A stretch of DNA of 11,956 bases from Paracoccaceae bacterium (GTDB lineage Bacteria > Pseudomonadota > Alphaproteobacteria > Rhodobacterales > Rhodobacteraceae), in the NCBI GenBank assembly GCA_013214715.1, contig JABSSB010000079.1, positions 1,725 through 13,680 of the forward strand, read 5' to 3'. Within the stretch, counting starts at the first letter, position 1. The number at the start of each line of letters is the position of its first letter. Position numbers and translations under genes: made by a program. Positions 6,690-11,956 of the stretch are shown piece after piece. The notes under the pieces are model-generated. The model saw only the letters and a program-made list of their open reading frames with translations. It was not told where the DNA came from and searched no databases.

Positions 6690-7173
6690 GAGCAAAATCA
6701 ACGAGCCCGGAGCGAAACCCGCCGAGGGCGACGCCCCCGCCGCCAAGCCCGCGGCCCCCGCCGCCGCGGCCCCCAAGGGCGATTTCAAGGCAAGCGCCCC
6801 CAAGGCCAAGCCGCCCGCATCGCTGCTGTCCTCTGACCTACACATCACCGGCAATCTCAAGACCACCGGCGATATCCAGGTTGAAGGCACCGTCGAAGGC
6901 GATATCCGCGCCCATCTTTTGACCATTGGTGAAAGCGCCACGATCAAGGGCGAAGTCACGGCCGATGACGTGGTCATCAATGGCCGCATCGTCGGCCGCG
7001 TCCGCGGCCTAAAAGTGCGCCTGACCGCCACGGCCCGCGTCGAAGGCGACATCATCCACAAGACCATCGCAATCGAAAGCGGCGCGCATTTCGAAGGCTC
7101 GGTGCAGCGTCAGGACGACCCGCTCAACCCGGGTCGCAGCGGCGCAAAAGCGGCAGACAAAGCCGACGGCTGA
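6679..7173 (+). CDS. Bactofilin, polymer-forming cytoskeletal protein
   Basis: The 164-residue product has a disordered lysine/alanine/proline-rich N-terminus (1-48), a bactofilin (DUF583) beta-helix core (about 50-143) and a short charged tail. The core shows repeating turns such as HITGNL, VEGTVEGDI, IKGEVTADDVVINGRIVGRV, ARVEGDI and FEGSV. Bactofilins polymerise without nucleotides into filaments, often at the inner membrane, and position cell-wall enzymes. The N-terminus MFSKSK is short and basic with one aromatic residue, compatible with membrane association. The start overlaps the M23 stop by 11 nt, and a possible AAGG ribosome-binding site lies inside the peptidase gene at 6666-6669. 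A strong intrinsic terminator follows. The DUF583 identification is confident; the partnership with the upstream peptidase is inferred from gene order. Confidence 0.94.
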   Translation: MFSKSKINEPGAKPAEGDAPAAKPAAPAAAAPKGDFKASAPKAKPPASLLSSDLHITGNLKTTGDIQVEGTVEGDIRAHLLTIGESATIKGEVTADDVVINGRIVGRVRGLKVRLTATARVEGDIIHKTIAIESGAHFEGSVQRQDDPLNPGRSGAKAADKADG

Positions 7174-7196
7174 GCCAAGCGCGCTCTGACATGACG

Positions 7197-7226
7197 AAGG
7201 CACCGCATCAAAGCGGTGCCTTTTTT
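7197..7226 (+). terminator. Rho-independent terminator of the M23-bactofilin operon
   Basis: The stem GGCACCGC (7199-7206) / GCGGTGCC (7213-7220) is perfect over 8 bp with the 6-nt loop ATCAAA. Six Ts follow (7221-7226), and AA upstream extends the pairing. This is a textbook intrinsic terminator 25 bp after the bactofilin stop. Confidence 0.93.
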
Positions 7227-7251
7227 CTTGGGCACGTTTCAGTTTCTTCGC

Positions 7252-7310
7252 TTCGAAAATACCCTCGGGGGGAGAGGCCGCAGGCCTCGCGGGGGGCAGA
7301 CAGCCCCCCG
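7252..7310. repeat. GC-rich double-hairpin element between convergent genes, also likely terminator of the helicase
   Basis: After 'ttcgaaaatac' come two perfect hairpins: GAGGCC-GCA-GGCCTC (7274-7288) and a stem of C, six Gs and C with its complement around AGACA (7290-7310). Read on the minus strand they follow the helicase stop and lead into GGGTATTTTCG, a short T-run, so the element probably terminates the helicase transcript. The overall architecture resembles intergenic palindromic elements that I recall as common in Rhodobacteraceae genomes. That resemblance is from memory and not searched. Confidence 0.6.
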
Positions 7311-7323
7311 TCCGACATTAGTC

Positions 7324-8571
7324 TCAGGCGGCTTTGGCCGGGCGCCGGCGCCGACGGCCCTGCCCGCGATGTCCGCCGGGCTTACCTTGGCCCTGCGGCT
7401 TGCCCCGGCGCGGTCCGCGTGTCGGGCGCGGTGCGACACCTTCGGGTGCGGTGCCAGAGGCCACAGGGATTTCGATTTTCATCAGTTTCTGGATCTGGCG
7501 TAGCAACTGCGCCTCTTCCGGCGCGCAGAAGGCGATGCCGACCCCTTCGCGCCCAGCCCGTGCAGTCCGGCCGATCCGGTGCACGTAATTGTCGGGCACT
7601 TCAGGCAGATCATAGTTGATCACATAAGCCACACCGGGAATGTCGATCCCGCGCGCGGCCACATCGGTGGCGACCAGCACGTTGATCTCACAGGCGCGGA
7701 ACGCCTTGATCGCCCGGTCGCGCTGGCCCTGGCTTTTGTTGCCATGGATCGAATCCACCTTGTAGCCATCGGCCCGCAGCGACTTCATCAGCTTTTCCGA
7801 GCCATGTTTGGTCCGCGCAAAGACCAGCGTCAGCGCGCCCGGATCAGCATCCAGCACCTCGCGCAACTTGGCGGGTTTGGCCGGTTTCTCAAGGAAATGG
7901 ATCATCTGGGTGATCTTGTCGGCGGCCTTGCCCGGAGGTGCGACCTGCACCCGGCGCGGATTGGTCAGATAGCTGCCCGCCAGCTCTTCCATCTGCTTGG
8001 GCATCGTCGCCGAAAACAGCATGGTCTGGCGCGGTGTGGCCAGATGCGGTTCGATCCGGCGCAGAGCATGGATGAACCCCATATCGAGCATCTGGTCAGC
8101 CTCATCCAGCACCAGATAGCTTGCTTCGCCCAGATCGACGGCGCCACGATCCAGCAGGTCGATCAACCGGCCCGGCGTCGCCACAAGGATATCGCAGCCG
8201 CGCGACAGCAGATGCACCTGTTTCATGATGGATTGCCCGCCGACGACGGTGACAACCCGCACCTTGGTGCCTTTGGTCAGGCCGCGCAGGCTCTCGGCGA
8301 TCTGGTTCACCAATTCGCGCGTAGGCGCCAGCACCAACGATTTGGCCATGCGCGGTGCTGGTTTGCCGGGGCGGTTCAGCATCGCGTCAATCAGGGGCAG
8401 GCCAAAGGCCAGCGTCTTGCCCGTGCCGGTCTGGGCGAGGCCCAGCACATCATGGCCTTCCAGCGCCAGCGGGATCGCCTGGTTCTGGATCGGGGTCGGC
8501 TCGGTCAGGCCATTGTCTTTCAGAGCCTTGGAAAGCTGCGGCGCAAGGCCCAGCATGTCAAAATCAAACAA
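7324..8571 (-). CDS. DEAD-box ATP-dependent RNA helicase, RhlE type
   Basis: With the TTG start at 8571-8569 the product has 415 residues beginning MFDFDMLGL. AAAGGA at 8583-8578 sits 6 nt before it, and no ATG serves that site; the frame extends to GTG 8619 (431 residues) and has a later ATG at 8556. Motifs in order are the Q motif (TEPTPIQ, Q29), Walker A AQTGTGKT (46-53), PTREL (83-87), TPGR (132-135), DEAD (156-159), SAT (187-189), ARGID (306-310) and HRIGRTARAG (331-340). The C-terminal 35-40 residues form a basic, glycine/arginine-rich tail likely to bind RNA. RhlE-type helicases unwind structured RNA, act in ribosome assembly and RNA decay, and are often needed in the cold. It is transcribed towards the bactofilin gene, ends at the GC-rich hairpin element, and has a structured leader. 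Confidence 0.94.
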   Translation of the reverse strand: MFDFDMLGLAPQLSKALKDNGLTEPTPIQNQAIPLALEGHDVLGLAQTGTGKTLAFGLPLIDAMLNRPGKPAPRMAKSLVLAPTRELVNQIAESLRGLTKGTKVRVVTVVGGQSIMKQVHLLSRGCDILVATPGRLIDLLDRGAVDLGEASYLVLDEADQMLDMGFIHALRRIEPHLATPRQTMLFSATMPKQMEELAGSYLTNPRRVQVAPPGKAADKITQMIHFLEKPAKPAKLREVLDADPGALTLVFARTKHGSEKLMKSLRADGYKVDSIHGNKSQGQRDRAIKAFRACEINVLVATDVAARGIDIPGVAYVINYDLPEVPDNYVHRIGRTARAGREGVGIAFCAPEEAQLLRQIQKLMKIEIPVASGTAPEGVAPRPTRGPRRGKPQGQGKPGGHRGQGRRRRRPAKAA

Positions 8572-8585
8572 ATCATGTCCTTTGC

Positions 8586-8678
8586 CTGTCGCGGCTTCGC
8601 GACAGAGGGTCAAAACCACCCCTCTCGGGGCGGCGCGTCAGGGTTGGCAGACGCCTCACAGGCGACGGGACCATCCCG
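8586..8678 (-). promoter_or_regulatory. Candidate structured 5' leader of the helicase mRNA with four successive hairpins
   Basis: Reading in the transcript direction, four hairpins follow one another: CGGGA-TGG-TCCCG (8678-8666), CGCCT-GTG-AGGCG (8664-8652), CCCC-GAGA-GGGG with a GNRA-type loop (8630-8619), and an 8-bp perfect stem CTGTCGCG/CGCGACAG around AAGC (8605-8586). The last ends two bases before the AAAGGA ribosome-binding site. This suggests an mRNA leader able to influence translation or stability, possibly for autoregulation by the helicase; that role is inference. It is placed here as part of the 348-bp gap 8572-8919. Confidence 0.45.
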
Positions 8679-8797
8679 CGCCCTGGCACTGCACACTCAT
8701 CCCTGCGTGATGGGGAAAGCTGATATGCGCCGCGCGGTCGCCCATCCGAATGATTGGGGCGTGGCCAGCTCACGCTTTGGCACGCGCGACACTGGCG

Positions 8798-8826
8798 CAA
8801 ATGGGGGATATGCAGCGCAATGTCAA
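8798..8826 (-). promoter_or_regulatory. Candidate promoter for the helicase gene
   Basis: On the minus strand a perfect TTGACA (8826-8821) is followed 17 bp later by CATTTG (8803-8798), a poor -10 box. If used, it would give a leader of roughly 220 nt before the TTG start. The -35 match is good but the -10 match is weak. Confidence 0.3.
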
Positions 8827-8862
8827 GATACAGCGCCGCCTATCGGATGGCCCAAAGGGCCT

Positions 8863-8895
8863 AAAACTTGCCCTCCCGACGGAAATCGGAAGGGC
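8863..8895 (-). terminator. Rho-independent terminator of the cyclophilin pair
   Basis: On the minus strand, 24 bp past the stop, a 10-bp stem (8895-8886 with 8879-8870, one G-U pair) encloses the 6-nt loop TTTCCG. AAGTTTTAG follows. This ends the two-gene cyclophilin transcript before the helicase promoter region. A further small hairpin, GGCCC-AAA-GGGCC, lies at 8849-8861. Confidence 0.8.
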
Positions 8896-8919
8896 GGTAT
8901 CTTTGAAGGATCTGACAGA

Positions 8920-9471
8920 TCACTCGGTAACGGTGACCTTGACCATGGTGTCAGGTTGACCAACCACGGTCCCCGACCGGCCCTGACCGCGCTTGATCTG
9001 GTCCACGACCTCCATGCCAGAGGTCACTGTGCCGACGACCGTATATTGCCCGTTCAGGAAATAGCCCGGTTCGAACATGATGAAGAACTGGCTATTGGCC
9101 GAGTTCGGATTGTTCGACCGCGCCATGCCGACGATGCCGCGCTCATAGGGGATGTCCGAAAACTCGGCCGGCAGATCGGGGCGGTCCGACCCGCCGGTGC
9201 CCGCGCGGCTCATGTCGCCACCCGCTTTGCCGAATTGCACATCGCCGGTTTGCGCCATGAACCCGTCAATCACGCGGTGAAACACCACTCCATCATACAG
9301 GCCTTCAGCAGCCAGTGCGGTGATCTGTTCGACATGTTTCGGGGCCACATCTTCATAGAGGTCGATCACCACGGTGCCCGCGTTGTTTTCGCCTTCGATC
9401 TCGATCTCAAGACCAGTGGCAAAAGCGGGCGCGGCGGCGACAATCGCCAAAGCGGCCAGAGCGTTACGCAT
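8920..9471 (-). CDS. Periplasmic cyclophilin-type peptidyl-prolyl cis-trans isomerase
   Basis: The 183-residue product begins with a short signal peptide (MRNALAALAIVAAAPAFA, likely cut after residue 18), so it should act in the periplasm on proline bonds of exported proteins. The cyclophilin core follows, with FHRVIDGFMAQTGD (residues 64-77, catalytic R66 and Q74), NPNSANSQFFI (121-131) and FLNGQYTVVG (138-147). ATG 9471 lies inside the end of the upstream cyclophilin gene, overlapping it by 8 nt, with GGTGG about 6 nt before it. The two proteins are clearly paralogous, which suggests tandem duplication with one copy redirected to the periplasm. Transcription ends at the hairpin 8895-8870. 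The family identification is secure; specific substrates are unknown. Confidence 0.94.
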   Translation of the reverse strand: MRNALAALAIVAAAPAFATGLEIEIEGENNAGTVVIDLYEDVAPKHVEQITALAAEGLYDGVVFHRVIDGFMAQTGDVQFGKAGGDMSRAGTGGSDRPDLPAEFSDIPYERGIVGMARSNNPNSANSQFFIMFEPGYFLNGQYTVVGTVTSGMEVVDQIKRGQGRSGTVVGQPDTMVKVTVTE

Positions 9472-9970
9472 CCGCGGCCACCTTTACGCTGATCATGCGG
9501 TCGGGTTCCGCGGGCGGCTCGCCGCGTACGACGGCGTCGACATGCTCCATCCCATCGATCACGCGGCCATAAACGGTGTATTGACCGTTGAGGAAGTTGT
9601 TGTCCGAGAAGTTGATGAAGAACTGCGAATTGGCCGAGTTCGGATTGGCCGAGCGCGCCGCGCCCAGCGTGCCGCGATCATGGGGCAGTTTGGAAAATTC
9701 GGCTGGCAGGTCCGGCAGGTCCGAACCGCCCGTGCCCGCCATGCGCAGGTTGAAGCCTGCTTCCATATTGCCGTTCTTCACATCACCCGACTGCGCCATG
9801 AAACCGTCGATCACGCGGTGGAAACACACATTGTCATAGTGACCGCCGCGCGCCAGCTCTTTCATCCGCTCGACATGTTTCGGGGCAACATCGGGCAAAA
9901 GCTCGATCACCACGGTGCCGTTTTTCAGCTCCATCAGGATGGTATTTTCGGGGTCTTTGATCTCGGCCAT
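9464..9970 (-). CDS. ppiB: Cytoplasmic cyclophilin-type peptidyl-prolyl cis-trans isomerase
   Basis: The 168-residue product is a single cyclophilin domain without a signal peptide, the usual form of bacterial cytoplasmic PpiB. The core motif FHRVIDGFMAQSGD spans residues 50-63, with R52 and Q60 matching the catalytic arginine and glutamine of cyclophilins. NPNSANSQFFI (109-119) and FLNGQYTVYGRVIDGM (126-141) complete the active-site groove. It catalyses cis-trans isomerisation of peptidyl-proline bonds during protein folding. ATG 9970 has AGGAG at 9981-9977, 6 nt away. It is the first gene of a two-gene operon with the periplasmic paralogue (8-nt overlap) and is divergent from pgk across about 130 bp that contain an inverted repeat. 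The symbol is by family resemblance. Confidence 0.93.
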   Translation of the reverse strand: MAEIKDPENTILMELKNGTVVIELLPDVAPKHVERMKELARGGHYDNVCFHRVIDGFMAQSGDVKNGNMEAGFNLRMAGTGGSDLPDLPAEFSKLPHDRGTLGAARSANPNSANSQFFINFSDNNFLNGQYTVYGRVIDGMEHVDAVVRGEPPAEPDRMISVKVAADA

Positions 9971-9992
9971 CTGGCTCTCCTGTTTGCGGTAT

Positions 9993-10013
9993 TGAGGCGG
10001 AATTTAAGCCTCA
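9993..10013. promoter_or_regulatory. Inverted repeat in the ppiB-pgk divergent region, possible operator
   Basis: TGAGGC (9993-9998) and GCCTCA (10008-10013) are perfect complements around the A/T-rich spacer GGAATTTAA. The spacing, about one and a half helical turns between half-site centres, and the position between divergent genes would suit a dimeric regulator. A second, weaker inverted repeat, CGGGT/ACCCG, follows at about 10017-10033. No convincing -35/-10 pairs are visible. Confidence 0.35.
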
Positions 10014-10100
10014 TGGCGGGTCTTGCCAACCCGTGCTTGACCGGGGCGGGCAAAGGCGCGATGGAAGGCGGCGAGAAACAGGCGCGCGACGGAGGCGATG

Positions 10101-11291
10101 ATGGGCTGGAACCGGTTGGACGATATGGATCTCGCAGGCAAGCGGGTGCTGGTGCGGGTGGATATCAACGTCCCGATGGAAGAGGGGCGCGTAACCGACG
10201 ACACGCGCATTCAGCGCATTGTGCCGACGATCCGGGACATTCTGGCCAAAGGCGGCGCGCCGGTCCTGCTGGCGCATTTCGGACGGCCCAAAGGCAAAAC
10301 CGTGCCCGAGATGTCGCTGGCCCCGCTGCAAGACACGCTGGCGGCTGCTTTCAATGCGCCGGTGAGTTTCGTAGCCGATTGCCGTGGCCCCGCGGCCGAG
10401 GCCGCCGTCGCCGCCCTGCCCCAAGGCAGCGTTTTGCTTCTGGAAAACACGCGCTTTCACCCCGGCGAAGAAAAGAACGATCCTGATCTGGCCGCCGAGA
10501 TGGCCAAGCTGGGCGACATCTATTGCAATGACGCCTTCTCTGCCGCGCATCGCGCCCATGCCTCGACCGAAGGGCTGGCACGGCTGCTGCCTGCCTGCGC
10601 CGGACGGCTGATGGAGGCGGAGCTTTCGGCGCTTGAGGCCGCGTTAGGCACGCCCCAACGCCCGGTGATGGCCGTGGTGGGCGGCGCGAAAGTGTCCACC
10701 AAGCTCGACCTGCTGGGCAATCTGGTGGAAAAGGTCGATCATCTGGTGATAGGCGGCGGCATGGCCAACACCTTTCTGGCCGCGCAAGGGATCGACGTGG
10801 GCAAGTCTTTGGCCGAACATGAGATGGCCGAGACAGCCCGTGAGATCGTGGCCAAGGCCAGCGCGGCGGGCTGTGCGATCCACCTGCCCAGCGATGTTGT
10901 CGTCGCCCACGAGTTCAAGGCCGGCGCCGAAAATGAAACCGTCGCAGCAGAGGCCTGCCCGGCGGATGCAATGATTTTGGACGCAGGACCCGACAGCGTG
11001 GCCGCTATTTCGCAGGTCATGGGCAGCGCCAAGACCCTGATCTGGAACGGCCCGCTGGGCGCATTCGAGATCGCGCCTTTCAATGCAGCCACAAATGCCG
11101 CCGCGCAAAAAGCCGCAGACCTGACCGACGCGGGCAGCCTGATTACCGTGGCCGGTGGCGGCGATACGGTCGCCGCGCTCAACGCCGCCGGCGTCGGGGA
11201 GCGGTTTACCTATGTCTCCACCGCAGGCGGCGCGTTTCTGGAATGGATGGAAGGCAAGACCCTGCCCGGCGTGGCGGCGTTGAACGGGTAG
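10101..11291 (+). CDS. pgk: Phosphoglycerate kinase
   Basis: The enzyme transfers phosphate between 1,3-bisphosphoglycerate and ADP in glycolysis and gluconeogenesis. The product is 396 residues from ATG 10101, which lies 5 nt after GGAGG (10091-10095). An adjacent ATG at 10098 would add one methionine but sits only 2 nt from that site. Signature motifs are VLVRVDINVP (17-26, D21 and N23 binding substrate), R36, AHFGRPKG (58-65), LLLENTRFHPGEEKND (112-127, R118), R151, GGAKVSTKLDLL (194-205), GGGMANTFL, WNGPLGAFE and, near the C-terminus, GGGDTVAA of the nucleotide-binding lobe. Length is normal for bacterial Pgk. Its neighbours are the divergent cyclophilins and a downstream sulfatase. It is clearly intact; nothing in the sequence shows specific regulation. 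Confidence 0.97.
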   Translation: MGWNRLDDMDLAGKRVLVRVDINVPMEEGRVTDDTRIQRIVPTIRDILAKGGAPVLLAHFGRPKGKTVPEMSLAPLQDTLAAAFNAPVSFVADCRGPAAEAAVAALPQGSVLLLENTRFHPGEEKNDPDLAAEMAKLGDIYCNDAFSAAHRAHASTEGLARLLPACAGRLMEAELSALEAALGTPQRPVMAVVGGAKVSTKLDLLGNLVEKVDHLVIGGGMANTFLAAQGIDVGKSLAEHEMAETAREIVAKASAAGCAIHLPSDVVVAHEFKAGAENETVAAEACPADAMILDAGPDSVAAISQVMGSAKTLIWNGPLGAFEIAPFNAATNAAAQKAADLTDAGSLITVAGGGDTVAALNAAGVGERFTYVSTAGGAFLEWMEGKTLPGVAALNG

Positions 11292-11366
11292 CCCGCAAGG
11301 CCGATTGCCCCGGCCATTGCCAAGCCCCACGATTCCCCGCACCCTGCGATGAGGATCGGAGGGGTC

Positions 11367-11956
11367 ATGCCAAAACGTCCCAATATCGTCGTCATCCTGG
11401 CCGATGACATGGGCTTTGCCGATCTGGGCTGCACCGGGTCAGAGATCAGGACGCCGACGCTCGACAAACTGGCAGATGACGGCCTGTTGCTGAGCGCGAT
11501 GTATAATTGCGGGCGCTGCTGTCCGACGCGGGCGTCGCTTTTGACCGGGCTTTATCCGCAAGAGGCCGGGATCGGCCATATGGGCACCAATCTGGGTAGC
11601 CCGGCCTATCAGGGTTACCTGCGCGAAGATGCCGTCACGATTGCCGAACATCTGCGCGCGGGCGGTTATAAAACCCTGATGAGCGGGAAATGGCATGTCG
11701 GCGGCGATTACCCGGCGCGCGAATATGACCGCTGGCCCCCCGGCACCAGCGACCACCCCACTCCGCGCCAACGTGGCTTTGACAGGTTTTACGGGCTGCT
11801 GGATGGCGCGGCCCATTTCTTTGCCCCGCATGTGATGGTCGAAGATGACAGCCGCGTTCTTGACCTGCCCGACGGGTTCTACATGACCGATGCGCTGACC
11901 GACAAAGCCATCGAGATGGTCGAAGACGCCGTGGCCGAAGACAGCCCCTTTTTTCT
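11367..11956 (+). CDS. Formylglycine-dependent (type I) sulfatase, N-terminal part
   Basis: Partial gene: 196 complete codons, open at the right edge. ATG 11367 follows GGAGG (11358-11362) by 4 nt. The N-terminus NIVVILADDMGFADLG carries the metal-binding D13-D14 pair. CCPTRASLLTG supplies the C-x-P-x-R signature, in which C51 would be oxidised to formylglycine by a sulfatase-modifying enzyme, and R55 completes it. SGKWHVG (K108, H110) is the second conserved active-site block. The stretch GLYPQEAGIGHM is typical of arylsulfatase-like enzymes that cleave sulfate esters of organic substrates, often algal or other marine sulfated compounds; the actual substrate cannot be read from this part. 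No signal peptide is visible, so it may be cytoplasmic. It follows pgk by 75 bp, and no clear terminator or promoter is visible between them. Confidence 0.93.
   Translation, partial: MPKRPNIVVILADDMGFADLGCTGSEIRTPTLDKLADDGLLLSAMYNCGRCCPTRASLLTGLYPQEAGIGHMGTNLGSPAYQGYLREDAVTIAEHLRAGGYKTLMSGKWHVGGDYPAREYDRWPPGTSDHPTPRQRGFDRFYGLLDGAAHFFAPHVMVEDDSRVLDLPDGFYMTDALTDKAIEMVEDAVAEDSPFF

Noticed and set aside
7579..9492. A 637-codon plus-strand open frame
   Set aside because: It runs antisense through the helicase and a cyclophilin, both with unmistakable motifs on the minus strand, and its translation resembles no family.
9374..10486. A 370-codon plus-strand open frame spanning the cyclophilins and the start of pgk
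   Set aside because: It is out of frame with pgk and antisense to two clear cyclophilin genes; a GC-rich shadow.
1..11956. Defence island, prophage, toxin-antitoxin or other new multi-gene system
   Set aside because: All sizeable genes belong to recognisable families, with no nucleases, integrases, transposases, phage genes or small paired genes. Only the RTX gene looks accessory.

Overview
The window looks like a chromosomal stretch of an alphaproteobacterium, most likely of the Rhodobacteraceae (Roseobacter-type). The reasons are the GC-rich coding sequence, the protein styles (a DUF3971/AsmA-like protein, a bactofilin, a DUF455 protein, tandem cyclophilins beside pgk) and a GC-rich palindromic element carrying a 'ttcgaaaatac' edge that resembles intergenic elements I associate with this family. 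The assignment rests on recognition by eye; no database was searched.

Left part (1-2220): the N-terminal 540 residues of a large AsmA/YhdP-like inner-membrane protein run leftwards off the window. Divergent from it is a Bcp/PrxQ-type peroxiredoxin, followed by a terminator-like hairpin. Centre-left (2221-4333): an unusual RTX gene encodes about 39 calcium-binding nonapeptides with almost nothing before them and a cadherin-like, T1SS-style C-terminus. Two inverted repeats lie just upstream. It looks like an accessory gene placed among housekeeping genes. Centre (4334-7226): a ferritin-like DUF455 protein with a complete set of putative di-iron ligands is followed by an M23 (LytM) membrane peptidase whose 3' end overlaps a bactofilin gene by 11 nt. 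That pair resembles known morphogenetic modules. A strong intrinsic terminator closes it.

Right part (7227-11956): a GC-rich palindromic element separates the convergent bactofilin gene from an RhlE-type DEAD-box RNA helicase on the minus strand. The helicase probably starts at TTG and has a leader containing four successive short hairpins. Upstream on the same strand are two overlapping cyclophilin genes, one cytoplasmic and one with a signal peptide, ending in an intrinsic terminator. Divergent from them is phosphoglycerate kinase, followed by the first 196 residues of a formylglycine-type sulfatase that runs off the window.

Most genes are ordinary core functions: redox defence, envelope maintenance and cell shape, RNA remodelling, protein folding and glycolysis. 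The items most worth a second look are the nearly pure RTX-array protein with its palindromic 5' region, the multi-hairpin helicase leader, the overlapping peptidase-bactofilin pair, and the uncharacterised ferritin-like protein. I found no defence system, CRISPR array, transposase, tRNA or rRNA.
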